Made by a program: the position numbers and the translations under genes. The notes beneath the pieces are model-generated. The model searched no databases, was not told the DNA's origin, and saw only the letters and a list, made by a program, of their open reading frames with translations. A stretch of 64,000 nt of DNA from Rhizobium sp. NZLR1 (GTDB lineage Bacteria; Pseudomonadota; Alphaproteobacteria; Rhizobiales; Rhizobiaceae), in NCBI RefSeq assembly GCF_017357385.1, contig NZ_CP071632.1, forward strand, positions 3,601,501 to 3,665,500, written 5' to 3'. Each line of letters opens with the position of its first letter. The stretch's first letter is position 1. Positions 7,834-17,757 of the stretch are shown piece by piece.

Positions 7834-9759
7834 ATGATCAAGCTGAAACGTCGTGCGTTTCTGGCCGGGACGTCGGCCGCACTCATATTGCCGGCGCTGC
7901 CGGTTTTCGCCGCCGACTTCAAGGAAGCGGATATTCTGAAAGCGAAAGTTTCAAGCGGCGCCCTGCCGGCCCTCAAGGACCGGCTTCCAGAAAATCCGCT
8001 CGTCGTCAAGCCGGTCGAGAGCGTCGGCAAACACGGCGGCGACTGGAACATGGCGCTGGTCGGCGGCGGCTCGCTGTCGATGCTGTTCCGCTACCAGGCC
8101 TATGAGCCGCTGCTGCGCTATACGCCCGATTGGTCCGGCGTGACGCTGAATGTTGCAGAGTCCTTCGAGGGCGACGCCGACTCCAAGGTCTACACGATCC
8201 GCCTGCGCAAGGGCATGAAATGGTCTGACGGCCATCCCTACACCACTGAGGACATCAAGTTCTGGTACGACACTGTCTTCACCGACAAGCGTGTCGCCTT
8301 CGTCGGCCAGGATCACTGGAAGTCTGGCGGCAAGCCGGCCAAGCTCGAAATCGTCGACGAACAGACCTTCAAGGTCACTTTCGACAGGCCGAACGGCCTG
8401 TTCCCGCTGCAGGTCGCCTGGGCGAACAGCGACCAGACGACGCGCACGCCGAAGCACTATCTCGAGCAATTCCACATCGACTACAATCCGAAGGCCGATG
8501 AGCTCGCCAAGCAGCGCGGCTTCGAAAGCTGGATCGCCTCCTTCCAGGCGGCCGCCGGTTTCCAGGACGACAATGCCTTCTTCCTGAACTCCTCGAAGAA
8601 GCCCTGCGTCCACGCCTGGATGTTCACCGTAGCACCCGGCGAAAACACCGAGCGCGCCGTCGCCGAACGCAATCCCTACTATTGGAAGGTCGATACCGAA
8701 GGCAACCAGCTGCCCTACATGGACCGCATCGTCTACCAGATGGTCGCCGACCCGCAGGTTCTGCTGCTGAAGGCCATGCAGGGCGAAGTCGACCTAATGG
8801 ATCAGTATATCGCCACTCCGAACAACAAGTCGGTGCTCTACGATGCGCGTGAGCAGGGCGGCTATGATTTCTACACGTTGACCTCGACCGAAGCCAATGT
8901 GATGAATTTCATCTTCAACCTGAACCACAATGACGAGACCAAGCGGAAACTCTTCCAGAACAAGGATTTCCGTGCGGCACTCTCCACCGCACTCGACCGG
9001 CAGGCGCTGATCGATGCCGTGCTCGTCGGCCAGGGTACGCCCGCCCAGCCCTCGATCAAGAAGGAAGATCCGCTCTACAACGAGCAGCTCGCCACGCAAT
9101 TCACGGCCTATGACGTCGACAAGGCGAATGCCATGCTCGACCAGCTCGTGCCGAAGCGCGACGACCAGAACTTCCGCCTCGATGAGAAGGGTCGCCGCCT
9201 CACGATCATCTTCGAGATCGACCAGGCCCGAGCCGTCTTCCTCGATCTCTTCCAACTGGTCATCCCGATGTTCCAGGCGGTCGGCATCGATGCGCAGATG
9301 CGCTCGATGGACCGGTCGCTCTGGGAAACCCGCGTCCGCCAGGGCCGCGATTTCGATGCGACGGCGCACCAGTTCGGCGCCAATGGCGGCGTCGCCGCCA
9401 TGCTGGACCCGCGCTACTACGTGCCGACCGATGCCAATGCCATGTACGCACCGGCCTGGCAGCTCTGGTACCGCGACCGCGGCAACGCCAATGCCGAGGA
9501 GCCGCCGGAAGGCACGAAGAGCCAGCTTGCTCTTTATGACAAGCTGAAAGCGACCTCCGACGCTGCCGGCCAGCACGAGATCATGAAGCAGCTCCTTCAG
9601 GGTGCCGCCGACAACTTCTATGTCTTCGGCATCTCGCTGCCGCCGGATGGCTACGGCATCGTCAAGAACAACATGAAGAACATCACGAAGACCATGCCGA
9701 ACTCCTTCGGCTGGCCGACGCCCGCTCCGACGATGCCGGAGCAGTTCTACAAGGTCTGA
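7834..9759 (+). CDS. Family-5 (peptide/oligosaccharide) ABC transporter solute-binding protein, Tat-type signal
   Basis: 641-aa periplasmic binding protein of the DppA/OppA class. The N-terminus is a twin-arginine-like signal (KRRAFLAG, hydrophobic stretch, cleavage near VFAAD). The SBP_bac_5 body shows YEPLLRYTPDW early and LRKGMKWSDGHPYTTEDIKF. At 641 residues it is longer than DppA (~535) and closer to the larger class used for oligosaccharides in rhizobia. The ribosome site GGAGGAGACC is strong. It is the first gene of the transporter operon (permeases at 12158 and 13155, double ATPase at 14356). The glycosidases in the same unit suggest an oligosaccharide ligand rather than a peptide; this is inference. 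Confidence 0.9.
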   Translation: MIKLKRRAFLAGTSAALILPALPVFAADFKEADILKAKVSSGALPALKDRLPENPLVVKPVESVGKHGGDWNMALVGGGSLSMLFRYQAYEPLLRYTPDWSGVTLNVAESFEGDADSKVYTIRLRKGMKWSDGHPYTTEDIKFWYDTVFTDKRVAFVGQDHWKSGGKPAKLEIVDEQTFKVTFDRPNGLFPLQVAWANSDQTTRTPKHYLEQFHIDYNPKADELAKQRGFESWIASFQAAAGFQDDNAFFLNSSKKPCVHAWMFTVAPGENTERAVAERNPYYWKVDTEGNQLPYMDRIVYQMVADPQVLLLKAMQGEVDLMDQYIATPNNKSVLYDAREQGGYDFYTLTSTEANVMNFIFNLNHNDETKRKLFQNKDFRAALSTALDRQALIDAVLVGQGTPAQPSIKKEDPLYNEQLATQFTAYDVDKANAMLDQLVPKRDDQNFRLDEKGRRLTIIFEIDQARAVFLDLFQLVIPMFQAVGIDAQMRSMDRSLWETRVRQGRDFDATAHQFGANGGVAAMLDPRYYVPTDANAMYAPAWQLWYRDRGNANAEEPPEGTKSQLALYDKLKATSDAAGQHEIMKQLLQGAADNFYVFGISLPPDGYGIVKNNMKNITKTMPNSFGWPTPAPTMPEQFYKV

Positions 9760-9784
9760 TGGCCTTTTCCAATGATGCATGTCA

Positions 9785-9809
9785 GGCGCCGGCTTCACCG
9801 GCCGGCGCC
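9785..9809 (+). terminator. Strong stem-loop after the solute-binding-protein gene
   Basis: GGCGCCGGC (9785-9793) pairs perfectly with GCCGGCGCC (9801-9809) across a 7-nt loop. No T-tract follows, so it more likely stabilises the upstream message or attenuates than fully terminates. Similar stem-loops follow the other two solute-binding-protein genes in this window. Confidence 0.6.
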
Positions 9810-9820
9810 AGCGCATAGCC

Positions 9821-9917
9821 CCGAAAATCGGAATCGATTTTCGGAAAGGATTATACGCAAATTCAAAGTGTCAGAGCGTCACTAACGCGTCCTTTTCGAC
9901 GCGCGCCGCTCTAAGGC
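9821..9917. repeat. RIME-like palindromic intergenic repeat (copy B)
   Basis: CCGAAAATCG (9821-9830) pairs with CGATTTTCGG (9835-9844), followed by CGCGTC (9886-9891) pairing with GACGCG (9898-9903). The layout matches copy A at 3074-3172. It sits inside the transport operon between the binding-protein and glycosidase genes. Confidence 0.75.
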
Positions 9918-9938
9918 CCTTCTTTTGCCAATGATTGG

Positions 9939-12056
9939 ATGAAGACGATGCTCGACGCCAGGAAACAGAACACCGATACGTTGAGGACGCCGGAGTGGTT
10001 CAAGACCGCGACCCGCTGGACCCAGCTGACCTTCGTGGAGGATGACCCGGAAAAATATGACCCGGCCTTCTGGATCGATGTCTTCAAGCGCACCAAATCG
10101 AATGCGGTCTGTCTCAGCGCCGGCGGCTATATCGCCTATTATCCGAGCGATGTGCCCTACCACTATGTGAGCAAATATCTCGGCGACAAGGATATCTTCG
10201 GCGCGCTCGTCGACGCCGCCCGCAAGCTCGACATGCATGTCATGGCCCGCGTCGACCCGCATGCGATCCACGACGACGCAGCCAAGGCCCATCCGGAATG
10301 GGTGATGATCAATGCCGACGGCACGCCGCGCCGCCACTGGGCCTATCCCGATGTCTGGGTGACCAATGCCTATGGCGATTATAACACCGTTTTCATGCCG
10401 GAAGTGGTCAAGGAGATCGTCCGCAAATACGATATCGACGCGATCTTCGCCAATCGCTGGCAGGGCCACGGCGTCGATTACAGCGAAGACAGCGCTCGCC
10501 GCTTCAAGGACATGTCTGGCCATCACCTGCCGAAGAAGCCCGATGCCGAGGATCCGGCCTGGCAGGCCTGGGTGCAGTGGCGCCGCCGTGTGCTGACGGA
10601 CATGATCGCCCAGTGGGACGATGCCGTGAAGGCGATCCGCCCGCATGCGAGCTTCATCCCGAACATGGGCGGCGCTTCGCTAATGGAGTTCGACCTCTCG
10701 GTCATCGCCAGGCATTGCCCCTTCCTCGTCGTCGACCATCAGGGCCGCAAGGGCCTTGAACTCGGCTGGTCGGCCGGGCGCAACGGCAAGCGCATCCGCG
10801 CCACCTTCCCCGACCGCCCGGTCGTGCTGATCACCTCGATCGGCCCGGAGGAGGAATATCGCTGGAAGGACGCCGTCACCTCGGGTGAGGAGATGCAGCT
10901 CTGGATCAATGACGGCACGGCCCACGGCCTCTACGCCTGGTTCACCAAGTTCAACGGCGTCGTGCCCGACAAGCGCTGGGTCGAGCCTGTGGCCGACGCC
11001 TTCGGTCTGCAGGCAGCCGTCGAGCCGGTACTGGAAAGCATGAAGCCGACCGCAGAAATCGCCGTCGTCGATCCCTCGACGACGCTGCGTCACTGGGCGC
11101 CGGAAGAGCGGCACTTTGCCGAGAAGCACGATCTCGGTCTCTATCACGCCCTCGTCGAAGCCCGCCTGCCCTTCGAACTGCTTTCGGATCAGGTGCTGAC
11201 CGAGGACAACCTCGACCGTTTCAAGCTGATCATTCTCGCCAATGCCTCCTGCCTCTCGGATGTGCAAAACGCGGCGATCCGCGCCTATGTCGATCGCGGC
11301 GGCAGCGTCATCGCTTCCTATGAGACATCGCTGCGGGACGAGTTCGGCAAGAAACGTCCGGACTTCGGCCTTGCCGACGTGCTCGGTGCAAAATTCATCG
11401 CCGGCCCGCGCGGCATCGTCAAGAATACCTATATCGCCCTTTCCGGCGATCATCCGATCAACCAGGGTTATGAAGACGCCGAGCGCATCATGGGCGGCAC
11501 CCGCCTCATCCACGCCGAGCCGTATGCCGATGCGAAGACACCCTTCCTCTACGTTCCCGATTTCCCGGATCTGCCGATGGAAGAGGTCTATCCGCGTGAG
11601 GACCCGAAAGGAGCGGCCGTCATCGCCCGCGAAACCGGCAAGGGCGGACGCACAGTCTATATCCCCTGGAATATCGGCGAGATCTTCTGGGAAGTCTTTG
11701 CTGTCGACCACGCCCGCCTGCTTGCCAATGCCGTCCACTGGGCGCTCGGCAAGACGCCGCGCATCACCGTCAAGGGCAAGGGCGTCGTCGATCTGGCGCT
11801 TCGAGAAAACGATCATGGCCTAGCACTTAGCCTCTTCAACCTCACCAACCCGATGATGATGAAAGGTCCGATCCGCGAGAATTACCCTCTGGCTACACAG
11901 ACCGTTTCGGTGGAGATTCCAGAGGGCCGATCGATGGCGAAGGCGTGGCTTGTCGTTGCCGACCGCGCCGCAAGCTTCACCCTCGGGAATGGCCGCGCAC
12001 AGGTGGAGGTGCCGAGCATTGATCGGCTGGAGGTGCTGCACCTCACCTGGAAATGA
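9939..12056 (+). CDS. Putative glycoside hydrolase, GHL6 barrel plus beta-galactosidase-type trimerisation domain (GH151-like)
   Basis: 705-aa protein without signal peptide, so cytoplasmic. The N-terminal ~400 residues look like the hypothetical glycosyl hydrolase 6 barrel (WIDVFKRTKSNAVCLSAGG, MARVDPHA, DAIFANRWQGHG). Residues ~400-620 resemble the GATase-like trimerisation domain of GH42 (LIILANASCLSDVQ, YVDRGGSVIASYE). This pair of domains occurs in GH151, whose characterised members are alpha-L-fucosidases, but I cannot confirm membership. Start: ATG at 9939, or 9948 three codons later. Lying between binding protein and permeases, it probably degrades the imported oligosaccharide. Confidence 0.7.
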   Translation: MKTMLDARKQNTDTLRTPEWFKTATRWTQLTFVEDDPEKYDPAFWIDVFKRTKSNAVCLSAGGYIAYYPSDVPYHYVSKYLGDKDIFGALVDAARKLDMHVMARVDPHAIHDDAAKAHPEWVMINADGTPRRHWAYPDVWVTNAYGDYNTVFMPEVVKEIVRKYDIDAIFANRWQGHGVDYSEDSARRFKDMSGHHLPKKPDAEDPAWQAWVQWRRRVLTDMIAQWDDAVKAIRPHASFIPNMGGASLMEFDLSVIARHCPFLVVDHQGRKGLELGWSAGRNGKRIRATFPDRPVVLITSIGPEEEYRWKDAVTSGEEMQLWINDGTAHGLYAWFTKFNGVVPDKRWVEPVADAFGLQAAVEPVLESMKPTAEIAVVDPSTTLRHWAPEERHFAEKHDLGLYHALVEARLPFELLSDQVLTEDNLDRFKLIILANASCLSDVQNAAIRAYVDRGGSVIASYETSLRDEFGKKRPDFGLADVLGAKFIAGPRGIVKNTYIALSGDHPINQGYEDAERIMGGTRLIHAEPYADAKTPFLYVPDFPDLPMEEVYPREDPKGAAVIARETGKGGRTVYIPWNIGEIFWEVFAVDHARLLANAVHWALGKTPRITVKGKGVVDLALRENDHGLALSLFNLTNPMMMKGPIRENYPLATQTVSVEIPEGRSMAKAWLVVADRAASFTLGNGRAQVEVPSIDRLEVLHLTWK

Positions 12057-12072
12057 GGTGATACGCGAGGAG

Positions 12073-12100
12073 CGCTTTTGGCCTGGAGGGGCCGAAAGCG
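12073..12100 (+). other. Long stem-loop in the glycosidase-permease gap
   Basis: CGCTTTTGGCC (12073-12083) pairs with GGCCGAAAGCG (12090-12100) over an 11-bp stem with one G-U pair and a 6-nt loop. No T-tract follows. It lies between the glycosidase stop and the permease start and could modulate relative expression. Confidence 0.5.
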
Positions 12101-12157
12101 GATGGAGATCCGGGGGAAGCACCTCACGGTGTTCCCGACGGGAGGAGAAACATTCCG

Positions 12158-13144
12158 ATGCTTGGCTATATCTTCAAGCGCGTGCTCTACATGATCCCGA
12201 CCTTGTTCGGCATGTCGCTGATCTCGTTCCTGATCATCCAGCTGCCGCCGGGTGACTACCTGACCTCGATGATCGCCACCATGAGCGACAGCGGCCAGAC
12301 CGTCGATCCCGCGCAGATCGAGCGCCTCAAGGAAATTTATGGCTTCGACGACCCCTTCTATGTCCAATACCTGAAATGGATCTGGGGCATCGTCAGCCGC
12401 GGCGACTTCGGCTACTCCTTCGAATGGGGCCAGCCGGTCTCCGGCCTGATCTGGGCCCGCATGGGCTCGACGCTGGTGATCTCGCTCTTGAGCTTGCTCT
12501 TCGTCTGGATCGTCGCTTTGCCGATCGGCATCTATTCCGCCGTCCGCCGCCACTCCGTCGGCGATCACGTCTTCACGTTCCTCGGCTTCATCGGCCTGGC
12601 GGTGCCGAACTTCATCCTCGCGCTGACGCTGATGTACATCGCCTATAAATATCTCGGCCAGAGCGTCGGCGGGCTGATCTCGCCGGAATATGCCGAAGCG
12701 CCGTGGAGCCTTGCCAAGGTCGGCGACTTCCTCGCCCATCTCTGGATCCCGATTATCATCATCGGCGCATCGGGAACGGCGGCGATGATCCGCATCCTGC
12801 GCGCCAACCTGACGGATGAACTGCACAAGCCTTATGTGGTCACCGCCCGCGCCAAGGGCTTGCCGGAGTACAAGGTCATCCTCAAATATCCTGTCAGAAT
12901 CGCGCTCAATCCCTTCGTCTCGGCAATTGGCTGGGTATTGCCGCACCTCGTCTCCGGCGTCACCATCACCGCCATCGTGCTGAACCTGCCGACCGCCGGC
13001 CCGCTGCTTTTTCGCGCGCTGATCTCACAGGATATGTATCTCGCCGGCAGCTTCATCCTGCTTTTGAGCGCCCTCACCCTCGTCGGCATGCTGCTGTCGG
13101 ATCTGCTGCTGGCGCTGCTCGATCCGCGCATCCGGTTCAATTGA
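12158..13144 (+). CDS. ABC transporter permease, DppB type
   Basis: 328-aa inner-membrane permease with about six TM segments, beginning MLGYIFKRVLYMIPTLFGM, the usual start of DppB/OppB proteins. The ATPase-docking EAA-like loop is seen in VVTARAKGLPEYKVILKYPV. Length is normal for the family. The ribosome site GACGGGAGGAG is upstream. It pairs with the DppC-type permease 10 nt downstream and uses the fused ATPase at 14356. Confidence 0.93.
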   Translation: MLGYIFKRVLYMIPTLFGMSLISFLIIQLPPGDYLTSMIATMSDSGQTVDPAQIERLKEIYGFDDPFYVQYLKWIWGIVSRGDFGYSFEWGQPVSGLIWARMGSTLVISLLSLLFVWIVALPIGIYSAVRRHSVGDHVFTFLGFIGLAVPNFILALTLMYIAYKYLGQSVGGLISPEYAEAPWSLAKVGDFLAHLWIPIIIIGASGTAAMIRILRANLTDELHKPYVVTARAKGLPEYKVILKYPVRIALNPFVSAIGWVLPHLVSGVTITAIVLNLPTAGPLLFRALISQDMYLAGSFILLLSALTLVGMLLSDLLLALLDPRIRFN

Positions 13145-13154
13145 GGGGAATGCG

Positions 13155-14345
13155 ATGAGCACGCACGAAACCTTCGGAACCCATGCAGGCCCGCTCCATG
13201 CCGTCGCCGACGGTCCCTCGATCAGCCCGCTGAAACAGGGCAAGACCGTCTCGACCGCCGCGATTGGCCCCTGGCGGCTGGTCGCGGGCAAGCTGGTCCG
13301 CCAAAAGGTGGCGATGGTAGCCGGCGCAATCATTCTCTTCCTCTATCTGGTCGGCCTCTTCGCCGAATTTCTGGCGCCCGCCTTACCGACGACCTCGCGG
13401 CCGCAATACACCTATGCCCCACCGCAGGGCTTCAGCTTCTTCGTCGAAAAACCGGACGGCAGCTCGGAATTCAATTTCCACGTGAAGAGCTACAAGGTCG
13501 AGATCGACAAGGTGGCGCTGCGCCGCACCTTCGTCGTCGACGACACCAAGGTGGTGCCGATCGGCTTCTTCGTCAAAGGCGCCGCCTATGATCTCTGGGG
13601 CTTGATCCCGATGAACAGGCACCTGATCGGCCCTCTCAACCAGAACGACCCGATGTATCTGCTCGGCGCCGACCGTCTCGGCCGCGACGTCTTCTCGCGC
13701 CTCGTCTACGGCACCCGAGTCTCTATGTCGATCGGCCTCGTCGGCGTCGCCATGTCGCTGATCCTGGGTGTCGTACTCGGTTCGATCTCGGGCTTCTACG
13801 GCGGCTGGGTGGATACCCTGATGCAGCGGCTCATCGAGGTCGTCAGCGCCATGCCGACCATCCCGCTCTGGCTGGGTCTGGCGGCGGCGATCCCGCTGAC
13901 ATGGTCGCCGGTCAACGTCTATTTCGTCATAACGATCATCGTCTCCTTGCTCGGCTGGACCAGCCTCGCCCGCGAGGTGCGCGGCCGGTTTCTTGCGCTA
14001 CGCAGCGAGGATTTCGTCGTTGCCGCCAGACTCGACGGATCGAGCGAAGCGCGGCTGATCTTCCGCCACATCCTGCCGTCGCTGACGAGCCACATCCTCG
14101 CGGTCGTCACCCTTGCCGTGCCGACCATGATCGTCGCCGAGACGTCGCTCTCCTTCCTCGGCATCGGCTTGAAGCCGCCGGTCGTCAGCTGGGGCGTGCT
14201 GTTGCAGGACGCGCAGAACATTCGCACGGTCGCCACCGCGCCATGGCTGCTGATCTGGCCGTCGCTCGCGGTCGTCGTCGCCGTGCTGTCCTTCAATTTC
14301 TTCGGCGACGGCCTTCGCGATGCCGCCGACCCCTATGAGAGCTGA
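13155..14345 (+). CDS. ABC transporter permease, DppC type, with enlarged periplasmic insertion
   Basis: 396-aa inner-membrane permease, about 90 residues longer than ordinary DppC. The extra length is a hydrophilic stretch after TM1 (from about residue 78, SRPQYTYAPPQGF, to about 165), which should face the periplasm and may contact the large binding protein. The core has GADRLGRDVFSRLVYGTRVS and the docking loop FVVAARLDGSSEARLIFRHI. Its 3' end overlaps the first possible ATG of the ATPase gene, but the preferred GTG there lies 11 nt after this stop. Function as half of the transmembrane channel is secure. Confidence 0.93.
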   Translation: MSTHETFGTHAGPLHAVADGPSISPLKQGKTVSTAAIGPWRLVAGKLVRQKVAMVAGAIILFLYLVGLFAEFLAPALPTTSRPQYTYAPPQGFSFFVEKPDGSSEFNFHVKSYKVEIDKVALRRTFVVDDTKVVPIGFFVKGAAYDLWGLIPMNRHLIGPLNQNDPMYLLGADRLGRDVFSRLVYGTRVSMSIGLVGVAMSLILGVVLGSISGFYGGWVDTLMQRLIEVVSAMPTIPLWLGLAAAIPLTWSPVNVYFVITIIVSLLGWTSLAREVRGRFLALRSEDFVVAARLDGSSEARLIFRHILPSLTSHILAVVTLAVPTMIVAETSLSFLGIGLKPPVVSWGVLLQDAQNIRTVATAPWLLIWPSLAVVVAVLSFNFFGDGLRDAADPYES

Positions 14346-14355
14346 GGAGGAAATC

Positions 14356-16080
14356 GTGACCGATCTTTCCGAAGACGTCGTTCTCTCCGTCGAAAACCTC
14401 TCGATCGATTTCAGGCTGCGCACCCACATCCTGCACGCGGTCGAAAATGTCAGTTTCGAGCTGAAACGCGGCCAAACGCTCTGCCTCGTCGGCGAAAGCG
14501 GCTCCGGCAAGAGCGTCACCGCCCGCTCGCTGCTGCAGATCGTCGACAGCCCCGGCAGCATCGTTTCCGGCCGCATCCTGCTGCGCAACGGCGACGAGGT
14601 CACCGGGGGTAACGGGGTCACCGATATCGCCGCCCTGAAGCCGTCGGATCGGGCGATGCGCGCCATCCGCGGCCGCCGCATCGGCCTGATCTTCCAGGAG
14701 CCGATGAGCTCGCTGTCGCCGGTCCATACCATCGGTTCGCAGATCATCGAGGCCGTGCGCCTGCACAGCGATCTCGACAAGCGCGCCGCCCGCGAAAGAA
14801 CCGTCGAACTGCTGCGCCAGGTCGAAATCCCCGATCCCGACAGGATGGCGGACCGCTACACCTTCGAATTTTCCGGCGGCATGCGCCAGCGCGCTATGAT
14901 CGCCATGGCGCTTGCCGGCAATCCCGATATTCTCATCGCCGACGAACCGACCACGGCGCTCGATGTCACCACCCAGGCCGAAATCCTCGACCTGATCAAG
15001 CGCCTGCAGGTCGAACGCGGCATGGCCATGCTGCTCATCACCCACGATATGGGCATCGTCGCCGAAGTGGCCGACGACGTCGCCGTCATGCGCTTCGGCC
15101 GCATCGTCGAACGGGGTCCGGTCGACGCGATCTATCACGCCGCCGAGCATCCCTATACCCGCCAGCTGCTCGCCTCAACGGTGAAACTCACCCACCATGT
15201 CGAAGACAAGCTGCCATCCGTGGCGCCGTCGCCGCAGGCGCCGAAGCCGATCCTTTCCGTCCGCAACCTCGGCAAGATTTACGGCTGGCAGGGCCAGGCC
15301 AACACGCTACGCGCGGTCGACGACGCCAGTTTCGATCTTTATCCGGGCGAAAACCTCGGCATCGTCGGCGAAAGCGGCTCCGGCAAAACGACGTTGGGCC
15401 GGCTCATCCTGCGCACCATCGAGCCAACATCGGGCAGCATCAGCTATCGCAACCGGGAGGGCCGTGAGATCGACGTCACCAAGCTGACGAAACGCGAGCT
15501 GCGCACCTTCCACCGCGAAGTCCGCCTCGTCTTCCAGGATCCGTTCGCCTCGCTCAATCCGCGCATGACCGTCAAGGAGGTGATCGGCGATCCCCTCATC
15601 GTCAACGGCCTCGCCAAGGGCAAGGCGCTGGAGGACCGCGTCGCCGAGCTGATGCGGCTCGTCGGCCTCGATCCGATGGGCATGGAGCGTTACCCCCATG
15701 CCTTCTCCGGCGGCCAGCGCCAGCGTATCGGCATCGGCCGCGCGCTTGCGCTCGATCCGCGCATCATCATCGCCGACGAGGCGACCTCTGCGCTCGACGT
15801 CTCGATCCGCAGCCAGATTCTCGATCTGCTGCTCGATATCCGCCAGCGGCTGAACCTTAGCTTCATCTTCATCTCGCACGACATTTCAGTCGTGCGTTAT
15901 TTCTGCGATCGGGTCGCCGTCATGCATCGCGGCAAAATCGTCGAACTCGGCGAGGCCGAGCAGATCTGCACCGCTCCCAAGGAGGCCTATACCAAGAGCC
16001 TCATATCAGCCGTTCCCAATCCTGACCCCCGCGACAAGCGCATGCTGCATCGGCATCGTTTCGTCGCGCCCGCCATCTAA
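14356..16080 (+). CDS. Fused double ABC transporter ATPase (DppD-DppF type)
   Basis: 574-aa cytoplasmic protein carrying two complete ATPase domains. The first has [18 protein letters not shown] and [12 protein letters not shown]; the second has [18 protein letters not shown] and [12 protein letters not shown]. Both are therefore expected to hydrolyse ATP. I choose the GTG at 14356 because GAGGAGG lies 5 nt upstream; the ATG at 14320 is inside the permease gene and lacks a ribosome site. The fused form replaces separate DppD and DppF and powers the permeases encoded just upstream. Confidence 0.93.
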   Translation: MTDLSEDVVLSVENLSIDFRLRTHILHAVENVSFELKRGQTLCLVGESGSGKSVTARSLLQIVDSPGSIVSGRILLRNGDEVTGGNGVTDIAALKPSDRAMRAIRGRRIGLIFQEPMSSLSPVHTIGSQIIEAVRLHSDLDKRAARERTVELLRQVEIPDPDRMADRYTFEFSGGMRQRAMIAMALAGNPDILIADEPTTALDVTTQAEILDLIKRLQVERGMAMLLITHDMGIVAEVADDVAVMRFGRIVERGPVDAIYHAAEHPYTRQLLASTVKLTHHVEDKLPSVAPSPQAPKPILSVRNLGKIYGWQGQANTLRAVDDASFDLYPGENLGIVGESGSGKTTLGRLILRTIEPTSGSISYRNREGREIDVTKLTKRELRTFHREVRLVFQDPFASLNPRMTVKEVIGDPLIVNGLAKGKALEDRVAELMRLVGLDPMGMERYPHAFSGGQRQRIGIGRALALDPRIIIADEATSALDVSIRSQILDLLLDIRQRLNLSFIFISHDISVVRYFCDRVAVMHRGKIVELGEAEQICTAPKEAYTKSLISAVPNPDPRDKRMLHRHRFVAPAI

Positions 16081-16090
16081 GGACTGTCCA

Positions 16091-16885
16091 GTGCCGAAAT
16101 TCTCCGCCAACCTTTCCTTCCTCTATCAGGACCTACCGTTCCTCGATCGTTTCGCCGCTGCCGCACGGGACGGTTTCGGCGCGCTCGAATATCTCGGCCC
16201 CTATGCCGAGCCGAAGGAGAAGGTCGCCGAGACGCTGAAGGCAAGTGGCCTGAAACAGGCGCTCTTCAACGTGCCATCAGGAGACTGGGCCGGCGGTGAG
16301 CGCGGCATTGCCTGCCTGCCGGATCGCGTGCAGGAATTCCGCGATGGTGTGACCCAGGCGCTCGATTATGCCAAGGCGCTCAATTGCCGGCAGGTCAACG
16401 TCATCTCCGGCCTGGTGCCGAAGGGTGCGGACCTCGAAACGCTGGAAACGGTGCTGGTCGACAATCTGAAATATGCAGCAAAGCGCGCCGCCGATGCCGG
16501 CGTCAGGCTGCTGATCGAGCCGATCAACCTGCGCGATATTCCGGGTTTCTTCCTGTCGAGCACCGCCCATGTCGAACGCATCCTCGACAGGGTCGGCTCC
16601 GACAATCTCTATATCCAGTATGATTTCTATCACATGCAGATCATGCAGGGCGATCTGATGCCGACCTTCACAAGGCTGCAGGAGAAGATCGCCCATGTGC
16701 AGATCGCCGACAATCCCGGCCGCAACGAACCCGGCACCGGCGAGATCAATTACCGCTTCATCCTCTCTGAACTCGACCGCCTTGGCTACGACGGCTGGGT
16801 CGGCTGTGAATACAAGCCGAAATCAGGCACCAGCGAGGGCCTCGGCTGGATGAAACCCTACCGGAAGCAAGCGAGAACAGCATGA
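16091..16885 (+). CDS. hyi: Hydroxypyruvate isomerase (Hyi/OtnI family)
   Basis: 264-aa TIM-barrel isomerase that interconverts hydroxypyruvate and tartronate semialdehyde, or isomerises a related 2-oxo-tetronate. The whole family pattern is present: N-terminal MPKFSANLSFLYQDLPFLDR, metal ligands in LIEPINLRDIPG, QYDFYHMQIM, VQIADNPGRNEPGTGEI and GCEYKP. The gene starts 10 nt after the ATPase stop, and its end overlaps the reductase gene by 4 nt (ATGA), implying translational coupling. With the next gene it forms a hydroxypyruvate to tartronate semialdehyde to glycerate route. Confidence 0.88.
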   Translation: MPKFSANLSFLYQDLPFLDRFAAAARDGFGALEYLGPYAEPKEKVAETLKASGLKQALFNVPSGDWAGGERGIACLPDRVQEFRDGVTQALDYAKALNCRQVNVISGLVPKGADLETLETVLVDNLKYAAKRAADAGVRLLIEPINLRDIPGFFLSSTAHVERILDRVGSDNLYIQYDFYHMQIMQGDLMPTFTRLQEKIAHVQIADNPGRNEPGTGEINYRFILSELDRLGYDGWVGCEYKPKSGTSEGLGWMKPYRKQARTA

Positions 16886-17757
16886 ATATAGGATTCATCG
16901 GACTGGGCGTCATGGGTCGCCCGATGGCGGAACACCTCATCGATTCCGGCCACACGCTGCATCTCCACCGTGTCAAGGAGGTCTCGCAGCATCTCGTCGA
17001 CAAGGGCGGCAAGGCGGCGTTAGGCGCCAAGGCTGTGGCCGAAGCCTCGGACATCATCGTGCTGATGCTGCCGGATACGCCTGACGTCGAGACGGTTCTC
17101 TTCAGCGAGAACGGCGTCGCCTCGGGCTTGTCCGAGGGCAAGCTTGTCATCGATATGAGCTCGATCTCGCCGGTGGCGACGAAGAGCTTCGCCAAGCGCG
17201 TCGAGGCCCTCGGCTGCGATTATCTCGATGCTCCGGTTTCCGGCGGCGAAGTTGGCGCCAAGGCCGCCTCGCTGACGATCATGGTCGGTGGCAAGGAGCA
17301 GGCTTTCGAGCGCGCCAGACCGCTCTTCGAAAAGATGGGCAAGAACATCACCCATGTCGGCGGCAGTGGCGACGGCCAGACCGCCAAGGTCGCCAACCAG
17401 ATCATCGTCGGGCTGACGATCGAAGCGGTTGCCGAAGCGCTGCTGTTTGCCAGGAAGGCCGGCGCCGACCCGGCCAAGGTGCGCGCCGCACTGATGGGCG
17501 GCTTTGCCGCCTCGCGCATCCTCGAGGTGCATGGAGAGCGCATGGTCAAGGAGACCTTCGAGCCCGGCTTCCGCATCCGCCTGCATCGCAAGGACATGAC
17601 ACTTGCCGTCGATGCAGCCCGCGCGCTCGATCTGTCGCTGCCGAACACCGCCGCGACGCAGCAACTGATGAATGCCGCCATCGCCATTGGCGACGGCGAA
17701 CGCGACCATTCCGCCCTCATCCGCACGCTCGAACTCCTCGCCGGAGGGCCGCGCTAG
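16882..17757 (+). CDS. garR: 2-hydroxy-3-oxopropionate (tartronate semialdehyde) reductase, GarR/GlxR family
   Basis: 291-aa beta-hydroxyacid dehydrogenase that reduces tartronate semialdehyde to D-glycerate with NAD(P)H. The Rossmann motif GFIGLGVMGRPMA opens the protein. The substrate motif DAPVSGGEVGA is at ~113-123, and the catalytic lysine is in GQTAKVANQ (~167-175). The overlap with hyi supports a shared pathway. Close relatives (3-hydroxyisobutyrate dehydrogenase, 2-(hydroxymethyl)glutarate dehydrogenase) cannot be fully excluded by sequence alone, but the hyi neighbour favours GarR. Confidence 0.85.
   Translation: MNIGFIGLGVMGRPMAEHLIDSGHTLHLHRVKEVSQHLVDKGGKAALGAKAVAEASDIIVLMLPDTPDVETVLFSENGVASGLSEGKLVIDMSSISPVATKSFAKRVEALGCDYLDAPVSGGEVGAKAASLTIMVGGKEQAFERARPLFEKMGKNITHVGGSGDGQTAKVANQIIVGLTIEAVAEALLFARKAGADPAKVRAALMGGFAASRILEVHGERMVKETFEPGFRIRLHRKDMTLAVDAARALDLSLPNTAATQQLMNAAIAIGDGERDHSALIRTLELLAGGPR

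Noticed and set aside
14293..15150. Minus-strand frame of 285 codons opposite the double ATPase
   Set aside because: Antisense shadow of the ATPase; Asp/Gly/Ala-rich without motifs.
16091..16885. Tandem duplication of the two Hyi-like genes (5880 and 16091)
   Set aside because: They share only superfamily metal-site motifs; overall sequence is too different for a recent duplication.
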